A DNA stretch of 64,000 nt from CAVQZA01 sp963724805 (GCA_963724805.1 CAVRWA010000014.1:1302001-1366000), one strand, 5' to 3'. Positions 15,143 to 23,663 are shown, numbered from the stretch's first letter. Notes: a model not told the origin generated them from the sequence alone. A program made the numbers and translations.

Positions 15143-17281
15143 TCACGGCGCCGCTGCGAACAGGCGCCAGGTGCCCGGCACTCCGGCCAGCTCGTGCTCG
15201 CCGCGCTCCTCGAAGCCGATGCCCGAGCCGGCGACGATGTCCTTGACCGTGCTGGAGACAACCACCTCCCCCGGCTGCGCCGCTGCGGCGATGCGCGCGG
15301 CGATGTGCACTGCGAGGCCGCGCACGCCGCCGTCCGCCTGCTCCACCTCGCCCGTGTGCACGCCTGCCCGTACGCCCAGGCCCAACGCCTCGAGCCCCTC
15401 CGCGATCGCCGAGGCGCAGCGGACCGCGCGCGCCGGGCCGTCGAACGTCGCGAAGACGCCGTCGCCGACCATGTCGACCTCGCGCCCACGAAAGCGAGCG
15501 AGCTGCGCACGCACGAGGCGATGGTGCTTGGCGAGTAGGTCTTGCCAGCCGCGGTCGCCGAGCTCCGCCGCCTTCTCGGTGGAGCCGACGATGTCGGTGA
15601 ACAGAAGTGTCGTGAGCACGCGGTCAGGCTCCACCTCCTCCCGAACACCCGTCAGAAAGCGCTCGATCTCGTCGAGGAGCGCGTCCTGGTCCCCCTCCCA
15701 GGGGAGGTGGTCGTTTCCCGGCAACTCGACCACGCGTGCGCCGGGGATGTGCTCGCCCATGAAGCGAGACCCGTCGCGCCAGGTTTCCTGTGCGCGGTGG
15801 AGCACGAGGGTCGGGACGCTGATCGTCGGCAGCAAGTCGCGGATGTCGATCTCGGCGTTCATGAGACGGAGCGCCTTGCTCGCGCCGGGGCTCGCGCCGC
15901 GTCGCACGTACGACGTGTACCAGCGCAGCGCCGCCGGGTCGCGCAGGATGTCCGGGGCGACGCGGCCGAGCCAGTCTCTCGTCGCCGCCGCCGCCCAGTC
16001 GTCCTCCTCGAGGAGGGCGAGGCGCCGGCGGAGACTCTCTTCGCTCACGCCCCAGGGGTAGTCCGGCGCCTGCATCTCACGCGGGAAGGTGCCCATCAGG
16101 ACGAGCGCGACAGCTCGCGCGGGGTGGGTCGCGGCGAACAGCGTCGACATCGCTCCTCCTTCGGAGAGACTCAGCAAGACTGCCCGCTCCGAGCCGACGG
16201 AGTCCAGCACTGCTCGAACGTCGTCCATACGCGTTTCCAGGTCGGGCAGACGCTCCGGGGAAACTCGATCGGAGAGGCCGGTGCCGCGCTTGTCGAAGAG
16301 GATGAGTCGACCCATCGACGCGAGCCGCCGGTAGAAGGCCGCGAGCTTCGGGTATTCCCAGCCCGGCTGAAAAGTGCAGACCCAGCCGTGGACGAGAACG
16401 AGGTCGACCGGTGCCTCGCCGACGACCTGGTAGGCGATCCTGATGTCGCCGCTTCGCGCGTAGGAGACCTCGCCCACGGGAGCCGTGCTGACGATTCCGG
16501 ATGCCGGCGTGGGAGCGGTGGCGCTCACCTCCGTGTCCGTCGGCAGCTCGAGGGATGGGTCCTGCTGCAGCATCAGCCGCTCGAGCTCGCGCAGCGAAGC
16601 CGACGGCTCGATCCCCAGCTCCTCCGCGAGGGTCCGCCGGAATGCCTGATAGCCGGCGAGCGCCTCTGCGTGCCGACCCGAGCGGTAGAGGGCGAGCATG
16701 TGCTGCGAGCGGAGCTGCTCGCGAAGCGGGTGTTGGGCGATCAGCGCCTCGAGCTCGCCGACCACGTCGCGGTGATGCCCCAGTGCGAGGTCGGCCTCGA
16801 TCCGCCATTCGAGTGCCGCAAGGCGGAGTTCCTCGAGGCGCGCGCTCTCATGCCTGGCGAAGGGCTCCGAGAACTCGGCGAGTGCAGGCCCGCGCCAGAG
16901 CGAGAGCGCGCGACCCAACAGCTCCCTCGCGTTCCGCGGATCGCTCTGTGAGAGCGCCTGCCGGCCGTCGGCGACGGAGCGCTCGAAGCGATCCAGGTCG
17001 AGCTCCTCGTCACCGACCTCGAGCAGGTAGCCGGGAGGGCTTGTCTGCAGCCGCGGTTCCGGAAGCGCCTTCCGCAGCTGCGAGACGTGAATCTGCACCA
17101 TCTTCTGGGCCGAGTCCGGCACCTCCTCGCCCCAGAGGGCGTCGACGATCTGCTCGCGGGACACGGTGTGGTTCGCGTGCAGGAGCAGGATCGCGAGGAG
17201 CGCCCGCTGTTTGCCCGCTGCGATCTGCACCTGCGCGGGTCCAGCGAATGCCTCCAGCGGGCCGAGGAGCCGAAAATCCAT
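15143..17281 (-). CDS. BTAD regulator fused to alpha/beta hydrolase and adenylate cyclase domain
   Basis: A 712-residue three-domain protein. Residues 1-95 are an OmpR/SARP-like winged helix and 96-240 the bacterial transcriptional activation domain (BTAD) of helical repeats. Residues 272-545 are an alpha/beta hydrolase with a nucleophile elbow SLSEG (Ser373, first Gly replaced by Ser) and His525 in GNDHLPW. Residues 555-712 are a class III nucleotide cyclase with both metal aspartates, D563 in FTDIVGST and D607 in MVGDGVF. The combination links DNA binding, a hydrolase-like sensor and cyclic-nucleotide synthesis. It follows the MFS gene by 40 nt on the same strand. Confidence 0.9.
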   Translation of the reverse strand: MDFRLLGPLEAFAGPAQVQIAAGKQRALLAILLLHANHTVSREQIVDALWGEEVPDSAQKMVQIHVSQLRKALPEPRLQTSPPGYLLEVGDEELDLDRFERSVADGRQALSQSDPRNARELLGRALSLWRGPALAEFSEPFARHESARLEELRLAALEWRIEADLALGHHRDVVGELEALIAQHPLREQLRSQHMLALYRSGRHAEALAGYQAFRRTLAEELGIEPSASLRELERLMLQQDPSLELPTDTEVSATAPTPASGIVSTAPVGEVSYARSGDIRIAYQVVGEAPVDLVLVHGWVCTFQPGWEYPKLAAFYRRLASMGRLILFDKRGTGLSDRVSPERLPDLETRMDDVRAVLDSVGSERAVLLSLSEGGAMSTLFAATHPARAVALVLMGTFPREMQAPDYPWGVSEESLRRRLALLEEDDWAAAATRDWLGRVAPDILRDPAALRWYTSYVRRGASPGASKALRLMNAEIDIRDLLPTISVPTLVLHRAQETWRDGSRFMGEHIPGARVVELPGNDHLPWEGDQDALLDEIERFLTGVREEVEPDRVLTTLLFTDIVGSTEKAAELGDRGWQDLLAKHHRLVRAQLARFRGREVDMVGDGVFATFDGPARAVRCASAIAEGLEALGLGVRAGVHTGEVEQADGGVRGLAVHIAARIAAAAQPGEVVVSSTVKDIVAGSGIGFEERGEHELAGVPGTWRLFAAAP

Positions 17282-17321
17282 CTCGAGACACGCTCAACGC
17301 TAGCATCGTCGCGCCCGGGCG

Positions 17322-18572
17322 TTATGTGCGGCCGGGCGACAGCGCAGGGCGGTCGCGCGTGACCGCCTCGGCGCGCCCGGCGGTCGTGCCTCGCAAGGTC
17401 GGACGGTGGACGAGCGTTGCGGCTGCGCCGAGGAAGAAGAGGCCCATGGTCGCGCCGAGAGCGCCGTAACCGCCGACGGCGAGCGCCAAACCGGCAGCGA
17501 TCGAGCCGGCGAAGTAGCCGAACTGCATCGTCGCCGCGCGGAGGCTGGTCACGGCCGGCCGCAAGTGGGGCGCAGTGGCGAGCGCGAACGAGCTCGCGAC
17601 CAGCGTGCGCGCCCCGGCGGCAAACGCGGCGGTCGAGAAGAGGACTGTGCTCGCAGCGGCGTCCGAACGCGCAAGCCCGAAGAGGCTGTCGGTGACGGCG
17701 AGGGAGACGGCGAGCAGGACGAGGGTTCGCCGTGGTTCGTGTCGGACGAGGCGCCGGCTTGTCAGGTTGCCGGCGACGTACGCACCCGCCGCGACGGCGA
17801 GCAGGCACCCCGTCAGCCTGGTGGAGGTCCCGTACGATTCGGCGAAGAGCGCGCCTGCGTAGACGAGCGTTCCCGCCCAGGCGGCGTTCGCGAACAGCTC
17901 GGACGCCAGCCATCGTGCGAGGGTGCGGTCGCCGAGCGCGTCGCGAGCGCGCGCGGGCGGCACTCGTGCGGGCCCCTCGCCGGCGCGAGAAGCGACCAGG
18001 ATCCCGGCGACGACGGAGGCGGCAAGCGGTAGCGCGAGCCATCCGTAGCGCCAGCTGCGCTCGCCCAGGAGCCCGATCAGCGGCATGCCGACGATCCAGG
18101 CTGCGGGCTGGCCGACGAGCGCCCAGGACAGTGTCCTCGTCCGCAGTGCGGGAGACACCCACTCCGCTGCCGCGAGCGTCCCGGCCGTCGTCAGCACGGC
18201 GACGGCGACACCGACGGGCAGTTGAGCGAGCGACAGCAGGACGAAGCTCGGAGCCGCCGCGCTCGCGACCGAGCCGAGCGCGAGCAGTGCCGAGGCAACC
18301 AGCAACTGGCGTCCGAGGCCGAGTCGTCCCGCGAAGCTGCCGAGCATCAGCGCAGTGATCCCTGCAGCGAGGCCGGTGATCGTCCGCAACTGACCCGCGG
18401 CGGCCGTCGACACGTGGAGGTCGCCCGCCACGTCCGCCAGTACCGGCGACACCGCGATCACCGCCGCCTGGCTCGCGAACAGGGCCGTGAAGAGCGCGAC
18501 GCTCACCGCCCCGTACCCGCCGCTCGTGTCGTTCGTCTCCTTGATCGCGCACTCCTGTCTCGTGGTCGCCAC
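17322..18572 (-). CDS. MFS transporter
   Basis: A 416-residue major facilitator permease with twelve predicted helices; the loop between helices 2 and 3 contains GSFAGRLGLGRQLL, the family GxLaDrxGrr-like motif. It resembles the drug-efflux (DHA1/arabinose-efflux) branch. The GTG at 18572 is preferred: the open frame continues 130 residues upstream, but that stretch is low-complexity and lacks protein character. It precedes the BTAD-hydrolase-cyclase gene on the same strand and diverges from the secreted-protein gene. Confidence 0.88.
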   Translation of the reverse strand: MATTRQECAIKETNDTSGGYGAVSVALFTALFASQAAVIAVSPVLADVAGDLHVSTAAAGQLRTITGLAAGITALMLGSFAGRLGLGRQLLVASALLALGSVASAAAPSFVLLSLAQLPVGVAVAVLTTAGTLAAAEWVSPALRTRTLSWALVGQPAAWIVGMPLIGLLGERSWRYGWLALPLAASVVAGILVASRAGEGPARVPPARARDALGDRTLARWLASELFANAAWAGTLVYAGALFAESYGTSTRLTGCLLAVAAGAYVAGNLTSRRLVRHEPRRTLVLLAVSLAVTDSLFGLARSDAAASTVLFSTAAFAAGARTLVASSFALATAPHLRPAVTSLRAATMQFGYFAGSIAAGLALAVGGYGALGATMGLFFLGAAATLVHRPTLRGTTAGRAEAVTRDRPALSPGRT

Positions 18573-18667
18573 CCAGGAGACCCGCAGTGCGCAAATGCCG
18601 GGTTGGGGAAGAGGGAAGTCCCCGGTAAAGCGAGCCGGCTTGCCGTTGACCGGCGAGTCGCGCGCGC

Positions 18668-18700
18668 CAAGATAGGTAGCCCCGGCCCGCAACCTGGGTG
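18668..18700. promoter_or_regulatory. Bipartite box, copy 1
   Basis: CAAGATAGGTAGC (18668-18680), 14 unrelated bases, then TGGGT (18695-18699). The same two elements with exactly the same spacing occur at 22123-22154. The heptamers TAGGTAG and TGGGTGA form an imperfect direct repeat 22 bp apart. The box is about 75 bp upstream of the secreted-protein start at 18775. It probably binds a regulator, possibly the neighbouring LuxR protein. Confidence 0.6.
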
Positions 18701-18774
18701 ACCCTCCCGATGCCGTGACCCGACCCCCTCTCGTACGGTCGAGAGATTCGATGACAGCGAGCAAGGGGGGACGT

Positions 18775-19407
18775 ATGAGCAGCAAGCGGTGGATCGACAA
18801 GAGGCTCCTGTGCGTGGGCCTCGTCGTGGTCGTGGCCCTGTCGACCTGGGCAGCCGCCGGCGGCACGGCGACGCGCCCAGTCGGCCCGCCGCCTCGGACG
18901 GCCGCCGGTTCGGGGCCGGAGTCGACTCTCGTCAAGCAGCTCGCCCTGGCGCGCCTCGCCACGGCGAAGTACGCGAGCGATCTCCAGCGGGCACAGGCGG
19001 ACGGCTACGGGATCATCACGAAGATGATCCCGAACATGGGCTACCACTACATGAACCCGACCGTGAAGGGCTTCGATGTGCGCAAGCCGCCGATCCTCGT
19101 GTACGAGCATCGAGGCTCGAGCTGGCAGCTCGGCGCGCTCGAGTGGGTCTATACGGCGAAGCCGGCCACGCCGCCGCTGCCCGGTGCGAAATACGGGTCG
19201 TTCGGCGCCGGCTGCCACTACAGGGACGGGACGTTCGTTCCCTCCGAGACCCAGGATGCATGCCCGGCGACCAGCCCCCAGACCGGCTCGGCCTTCAATT
19301 TCTGGCATCCGCTGCTGATCACGATGCACGTCTGGCTCTGGTACCCGAACCCGACCGGACTGTTCGCGAGCACGAACCCACTTGCGAGCGCCTTCAACCG
19401 GGGGTGA
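18775..19407 (+). CDS. Conserved secreted protein, HVWLWYPNP family
   Basis: A 210-residue exported protein with a signal peptide (basic start, hydrophobic residues 11-27, cleavage near WAAAGG). The mature part contains NMGYHYMNP, ILVYEHRG, LGALEWVY and, near the C-terminus, HVWLWYPNPTGLFASTNP. The same word pattern (GYHY..NP, HVWLW..NP.G.F...NP) recurs in secreted actinobacterial proteins of unknown function that I recall; the clustered aromatic residues and His suggest a ligand or metal site. The ATG has AAGGGGGG 4 nt upstream. A bipartite box lies about 75 bp upstream. Confidence 0.84.
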   Translation: MSSKRWIDKRLLCVGLVVVVALSTWAAAGGTATRPVGPPPRTAAGSGPESTLVKQLALARLATAKYASDLQRAQADGYGIITKMIPNMGYHYMNPTVKGFDVRKPPILVYEHRGSSWQLGALEWVYTAKPATPPLPGAKYGSFGAGCHYRDGTFVPSETQDACPATSPQTGSAFNFWHPLLITMHVWLWYPNPTGLFASTNPLASAFNRG

Positions 19408-19470
19408 GAGCGCCCAGGAGGGCGGAGGCGCTGCGGACGCGGCGCCTCCGCCCTCGATCGCTGGACGCCG

Positions 19471-22134
19471 TTGGTGGCTGACATGCATCATGGCGGGGCC
19501 GTGCACCAGGTCGTTTCCGCTCACGCCCCGGGCAGCTCGAGTGAGCTGCTCGAGCGCGGTCGCGAGCTCGCGATGCTCGACGAATGCCTGGAGGCGGTCC
19601 GGAGCAGCTCGCAGGGAAGCGTCGTCGTCATCGGCGGCGAGGCGGGAGTGGGGAAGACCGCGCTCTTGCGGCGCTTCTGCGAGGAGCGGCGCGATTCCCT
19701 GCGGAGCCTCTGGGGGACCTGCGATCCGCTCTTCACTCCACGCGCGCTGGGGCCTATCCTCGACATCGTCGACAGCTCCGGCGGGGAGCTCGCGGACCCG
19801 CTCGCGAACGGGGCCAGGCCGCACGAGATCGTGTCGGGGCTCGTGCGCGAGCTGGGGCGGGCGCCGTCGGCCCTCGTCCTCGAAGACCTGCACTGGGCAG
19901 ATGAGGCGACGCTCGACGTCTTACGGCTGCTCGTCCGGAAGGTGGAGGCCGTTCCCGCCCTCGTCCTCACCACCTATCGCGACGACGAGCTCGACGCCCG
20001 CCACCCGCTGCGGATGGTGCTCGGCGAGCTCGCGACGAGCCGCGCAGTCCGTCGCGTGAGACTCGCCCCTCTCTCGCTCGAGGCGGTCGCGCGGCTTGCC
20101 GAGCCGCTCGGCGTCGACGCCGGCGAGCTCTACAGCTCGACCGCCGGCAATCCGTTCTTCGTCGTCGAGGCACTCGCCTCGGGAGCCGAGCCCATCCCGC
20201 CGACGGTCCGGGACGCGGTGCTCTCGCGCACGGCACGGCTCAGCCCCGCGGCACATTCGCTGCTCGAAGCGGTTGCGGTCGTCCCAGCGCACGCCGAGCT
20301 CTGGCTTCTCGAGGCCCTCGCCGGGAGCGAGATCGACCGGCTCGACGAGTGTCTGGCGTCGGGCATGCTCATGTCGGAGCCGCCGAATGTCGTGTTCCGG
20401 CACGAGCTCGCCCGCCTCGCCGTCGAGGAGTCGGTAGCACCGAACCGGCGGCTCGACCTGCACCGCAAGGCGCTCGCGGCGCTCTCCGACCCTCCGTACG
20501 GCGGCGTCGATCCGGCCCGGCTCGCCCACCACGCCGAGGCCGCCGGAGACGCGAACGCGGTACTCGAATATGCGCCCGCTGCGGCCGAGCTCGCGGCCGC
20601 GCTCGGTGCGTATCGCGAGGCCGCAGCTCAGTACGCGCGGGCGCTCCGATTCGGCGATCGGCTGGCGACCGCCGAGCGTGCGGAGCTGCTCGAGCGCCGC
20701 TCCCGAGTCTGCTACGTGGCCGACGAGAACGACCAGGCGGTCGAGGCGATCGGGGAAGCGCTGGAGTGCCGCCGGGAGCTCGGCGAGGTGCTCGAGGAGG
20801 GTGACTCGCTTCGCTGGCTCTCGCAGATCCTCTGGTGTCCCGGTCGGAGCGCGGAGGCCGAACGGACGGGTCGCGAAGCTGTCGCGCTCCTCGAGGCTTT
20901 GCCGCCGGGGCGCGAGCTCGCGATGGCCTATGCGAACCTGGCAACGATCTGTATGGCCGCCGCCCAGTGGGAGGAGACGGTGACCTGGGCCGTCCAGGCT
21001 CTCGAGCTCGCAGAGCGACTCGACGACACGGAGATCGCCGTGCACGCGCTCGCCACGATCGGCACCCTGGAGCTGGCGGAGAGCGGGCCGGAGAAGCTGG
21101 AGCAGAGCCTCGAGCTGGCACGGCGGGCCGGGCTCGTCGAGCAGGCCGGGCGGGCATACATCCTCCTCGTCGGCGCGGCGGTGTCGGAGCGCCGCCACGA
21201 CGTCGCGGCCCGGCATCTGTACACGGGGATCGACTACTGCAGCGATCGAGGCCTGGAGCTCTTCCGGCTCTACCTGATGGCCTACCGCGCACGCCTGGAG
21301 CTCGACCAGGGCCGCTGGGCGGATGCGGCCGACTCCGCCGCAGCCGTCCTGCGTATGCCTCGCACCTCGATCACCCCGCGCATCGTTGCGCTGGTGGTGC
21401 TCGGGCTCGTGCGGGCGCGGCGCGGAGATCCAGGGCGGTGGGCTCCTCTCGACGAGGCGTGGGCCCTGGCGGAGCCCACCGGAGAGCTGTCGCGGCTGGG
21501 CCCCGTCGCGGCAGCGAGAGCCGAGACGGCCTGGCTCGAAGGCGACCGCGAGGTCGTCGCCACGGCGACGGGGACCGCGCTCCGGCTTGCCCTCGAACGG
21601 ACCTCACGGTGGTTGACCGGAGCGTTGGCCGACTGGTGCCGGCGCGCCGGGCTCGACGGGCAGATCTCCGCCGCTACGGCGGAGCCGTACGCCCTTCAGC
21701 TCGCCGGGGAGTGGGCGCGGGCGGCCGAGCTGTGGACCGAGCTCGGCTGTCCATACGAGGCTGCGCTCGCGTTGGCGGACGCGGACGAGGAGGAGCCGCA
21801 GCGGTTGGCTCTCGAGGAGCTGCAGCGGCTCGAGGCGCGGCCGGCGGCGGCGATCGTTGCGCGGCGCCTGCGCGAACGCGGGGCACGCGGGCTGCCGCGA
21901 GGGCCGCGTCCTGCAACGCAGCAGAATCCGTATGGCCTGACGCCTCGCGAGCTCGAAGTGCTCGGGCTGGTGGCCGAAGGGCTGCACAACAGGCAGATCG
22001 CCGATCGGCTCGTGCTCTCCGAGCGCACCGTCGACCACCATGTCGGCGCCGTGCTCCGCAAGCTCGGTGTTCGCACCCGCGCCGAGGCGAGCGCGAACGC
22101 GATCCGGCTCGGGCTCGCCGATCAAGATAGGTAG
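19471..22134 (+). CDS. Large ATP-binding LuxR family regulator (LAL)
   Basis: An 887-residue LAL regulator. An AAA/NB-ARC-like ATPase occupies about residues 30-320, with Walker A GGEAGVGKT (55-63) and Walker B VLEDLHWAD (near 137); tetratricopeptide-like helices fill 350-790; a C-terminal LuxR helix-turn-helix follows LTPRELEVLGLVAEG (from 822) with NRQIADRLVLSERTVDHH. LAL proteins usually activate sugar or antibiotic genes. The start may be the GTG at 19471 or ATG at 19483. The bipartite box copy 2 overlaps its stop codon and copy 1 precedes the gene upstream of it, suggesting a local regulon. Confidence 0.9.
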   Translation: MVADMHHGGAVHQVVSAHAPGSSSELLERGRELAMLDECLEAVRSSSQGSVVVIGGEAGVGKTALLRRFCEERRDSLRSLWGTCDPLFTPRALGPILDIVDSSGGELADPLANGARPHEIVSGLVRELGRAPSALVLEDLHWADEATLDVLRLLVRKVEAVPALVLTTYRDDELDARHPLRMVLGELATSRAVRRVRLAPLSLEAVARLAEPLGVDAGELYSSTAGNPFFVVEALASGAEPIPPTVRDAVLSRTARLSPAAHSLLEAVAVVPAHAELWLLEALAGSEIDRLDECLASGMLMSEPPNVVFRHELARLAVEESVAPNRRLDLHRKALAALSDPPYGGVDPARLAHHAEAAGDANAVLEYAPAAAELAAALGAYREAAAQYARALRFGDRLATAERAELLERRSRVCYVADENDQAVEAIGEALECRRELGEVLEEGDSLRWLSQILWCPGRSAEAERTGREAVALLEALPPGRELAMAYANLATICMAAAQWEETVTWAVQALELAERLDDTEIAVHALATIGTLELAESGPEKLEQSLELARRAGLVEQAGRAYILLVGAAVSERRHDVAARHLYTGIDYCSDRGLELFRLYLMAYRARLELDQGRWADAADSAAAVLRMPRTSITPRIVALVVLGLVRARRGDPGRWAPLDEAWALAEPTGELSRLGPVAAARAETAWLEGDREVVATATGTALRLALERTSRWLTGALADWCRRAGLDGQISAATAEPYALQLAGEWARAAELWTELGCPYEAALALADADEEEPQRLALEELQRLEARPAAAIVARRLRERGARGLPRGPRPATQQNPYGLTPRELEVLGLVAEGLHNRQIADRLVLSERTVDHHVGAVLRKLGVRTRAEASANAIRLGLADQDR

Positions 22135-22154
22135 CGCCGCGGGACAATTTGGGT
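22123..22154. promoter_or_regulatory. Bipartite box, copy 2
   Basis: CAAGATAGGTAGC (22123-22135) and TGGGT (22150-22154), with the same 14-bp gap as the copy at 18668. Here the heptamers TAGGTAG and TGGGTAG are a nearly perfect direct repeat, 22 bp apart. The box overlaps the LAL stop codon and is about 80 bp upstream of the DUF4242 gene at 22233. Confidence 0.62.
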
Positions 22155-22232
22155 AGTCGCGCCGTAGCGCCCCGGCCCTCGCTGCATCTACCGTCGAATG
22201 CGAGCAAGGTCGCGGACGAAAGGAGAAGCGAG

Positions 22233-22505
22233 ATGCCGCGGTACGTGGTGGAGCGCACGTTTTTCGACGGACTTCAGATCCCCGCCGGCGCCGAGGGCGC
22301 AGAGGTCGTCCTGGCTGTCGTGGAGCGGAACGCGGAAGAAGGCGTGACCTGGGTCCACTCGTACGTCAGCGAGGACAGGGAGAAGACGTTCTGCGTCTAC
22401 GAGGCGCCGAGCCCGGAGGCGATCCGGAAGACAGCCGCGCGCAACGACCTTCCCGTCGACCGCATCACGCAGGTCCGCATCCTCGACCCCTATTTCTACT
22501 GGTGA
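22233..22505 (+). CDS. DUF4242 domain protein (SCO4226-like)
   Basis: A 90-residue ferredoxin-like-fold protein. It opens with MPRYVVERTF and has the family features WVHSYVSEDREKTFCVYEAP and a C-terminal valine-rich strand ending in DPYFYW. Members of DUF4242 related to SCO4226 can bind nickel; His and Cys residues at about 49 and 58 could serve, but this is not shown. AAAGGAGAA precedes the ATG. It follows the LAL gene, shares the bipartite box with the secreted-protein gene and is 16 nt from the small acidic protein. Confidence 0.88.
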   Translation: MPRYVVERTFFDGLQIPAGAEGAEVVLAVVERNAEEGVTWVHSYVSEDREKTFCVYEAPSPEAIRKTAARNDLPVDRITQVRILDPYFYW

Positions 22506-22521
22506 GACCGGAGGGAGAAGC

Positions 22522-22650
22522 GTGACGGAACGAGAGGAAGCCGGAATGGAGCCGCTGCTCAGAGAGATGCTCTCGAGCGAGCCCGAGATCCTCGCCTGGC
22601 TCGAGCTGCGCGAGGAAGAGGACGACGACGAGCCGGCGTGGGTGTCGTAG
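22522..22650 (+). CDS. Small acidic protein, paralogue of the 6.0 kb protein
   Basis: A 42-residue acidic protein. About 27 of 42 positions match the protein at 6010 when aligned (EEAGMxPLLREML, EPxIxAWLE, DDDEP), although the neighbouring genes differ. The GTG start has GGAGGGAG 5 nt upstream. It is 16 nt behind the DUF4242 gene and surely in the same transcript. The conserved amphipathic head plus acidic tail suggest a short helix that binds a partner; the function is unknown. Confidence 0.68.
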   Translation: MTEREEAGMEPLLREMLSSEPEILAWLELREEEDDDEPAWVS

Positions 22651-22696
22651 CGACGTCTCTCGAGAGAGCGGCGGAATAGGTCGCCGCGGGGATGTG

Positions 22697-22927
22697 ATGT
22701 CCAAGCTGAAGATGTTCGCGATGACGGCGCTTGCGGTAGCCGCGATCGTCGTCGGCGGGCTTGTCACGGCGCCGTCGGCGTCGGCGGCCCCGAAGACCTG
22801 CGAGCAGGCCCTTGCGCTGTCCATGGCCTACATCGCCATCGGCGATGTCCTGGTTGCTTACGGCCATAGCGCCGCCGGGGCCGGCTACTACGGGCGCGCC
22901 CAGGGCGTGGTCGAAGCCGCCTGCTGA
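22697..22927 (+). CDS. Small secreted protein
   Basis: A 76-residue exported protein. The signal peptide is clear: KLK, a hydrophobic core to residue 22, and cleavage after SASAAP. The mature part, about 45 residues, has two cysteines (CEQALAL and the final AC) that could form a disulfide, with a Tyr/Gly-rich helix-prone stretch (AYGHSAAGAGYYG). GCGGGG lies just before the start; a GTG three bases upstream is also possible. No family is recognised. It is the last gene of the stretch before a strong terminator. Confidence 0.66.
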   Translation: MSKLKMFAMTALAVAAIVVGGLVTAPSASAAPKTCEQALALSMAYIAIGDVLVAYGHSAAGAGYYGRAQGVVEAAC

Positions 22928-22940
22928 GTACCTCGGCTTC

Positions 22941-22976
22941 CTGCGAACGGCCGGCCTCAGCGCCGGCCGTTCGCAG
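22941..22976. terminator. Bidirectional terminator, 15-bp perfect stem
   Basis: CTGCGAACGGCCGGC (22941-22955) pairs perfectly with GCCGGCCGTTCGCAG (22962-22976) around a 6-nt loop. It lies in the 64-bp gap between the convergent secreted-protein and DUF3618-like genes and would stop transcription from both sides. Confidence 0.85.
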
Positions 22977-22991
22977 AGAAGGGAATCGAAG

Positions 22992-23189
22992 CTAGCGGAG
23001 CTTCCAGAGGAACTTGACGCCGGACCTCAGGTGGCTCTCGCGGGAGAGAAGAGCGAGCGCGATCACACCGAGGAGCGCCACCGGCACGAGGGAGCGAAGC
23101 TCGCTGTGCAGGACGTCGAGGTCACCGGCGAGCGCCTGCCGCTCGGAGGCGATCTCCAGGCGGATCTCCTCGACGGGCCGCTCAGGCAT
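22992..23189 (-). CDS. DUF3618-like small membrane protein
   Basis: A 65-residue protein. The N-terminal 30 residues (RPVEEIRLEIASERQALAGD) match the DUF3618 pattern of a charged amphipathic helix, and residues 35-50 (VPVALLGVIALALL) form one membrane helix. Its start overlaps the stop of the Hol-X gene by 8 nt, so they are co-translated. In other actinobacteria DUF3618 proteins stand next to Hol-X proteins in this way. The function is unknown; a cell-envelope stress role is only suspected. Confidence 0.78.
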   Translation of the reverse strand: MPERPVEEIRLEIASERQALAGDLDVLHSELRSLVPVALLGVIALALLSRESHLRSGVKFLWKLR

Positions 23190-23550
23190 GACTCCGCAGC
23201 GTCGTCACAGTCCGCTTCGCCTCGTCGATCGCCTCGGCGGGCGGCGAGACCTTCTTGGCGTACCGCATCGCCACGAAAGCGGCGATCGCTGCGAACACGA
23301 GGATCGCGCCCGCGACGATGAGGAGCGACGCCCACAGGGCGAGCTCCCCGTTGAGCGCGACGGCAGCGGTCGCAAAGAGGAACCCGATTGCATAGAGGAC
23401 GAGCACGGCGGCCAGGCCGGCAAGGCCGAGAGCGATGCCGAGCGCTGTCGCCTTCCGTTTCCCTTCGACCTTCGCCAGCTCGAGGTTCAGCTGAACGAGC
23501 GACGTGATCCGTGCCTGCACGCGCCTGGCCTGCGTGACGATCCCGAGCAT
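23182..23550 (-). CDS. Phage holin family protein (Hol-X, actinobacterial)
   Basis: A 122-residue membrane protein with two strong hydrophobic helices, about residues 38-62 (ALGIALGLAGLAAVLVLYAI) and 70-95 (ALWASLLIVAGAILVFAAIA), flanked by charged helices. This is the Hol-X/YqjE plan. Despite the name it is chromosomal and widespread, not a sign of a prophage. It is the first gene of a pair with the DUF3618-like gene. Confidence 0.85.
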   Translation of the reverse strand: MLGIVTQARRVQARITSLVQLNLELAKVEGKRKATALGIALGLAGLAAVLVLYAIGFLFATAAVALNGELALWASLLIVAGAILVFAAIAAFVAMRYAKKVSPPAEAIDEAKRTVTTLRSHA

Positions 23551-23663
23551 CCTGAGAGCTTACTCCCCGCCGCCGGCTGCGAATGCTCACGGAGGTCTCG
23601 ACCGCCGGGCAGGGCTGTGTATCTCGGCGACAAAGGCGCCGCCGCCGCTGCGAAGATGAGCGG

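Noticed and set aside
16741..19893. A 1050-residue open frame on the minus strand through the BTAD, MFS and LAL genes.
   Set aside because: No known motif, Arg/Pro/Ala-rich; it overlaps several well-supported genes in other frames.
23182..23550. The holin-family gene read as a sign of a prophage.
   Set aside because: Hol-X proteins are chromosomal in actinobacteria, and no capsid, terminase, integrase or lysin gene is nearby.
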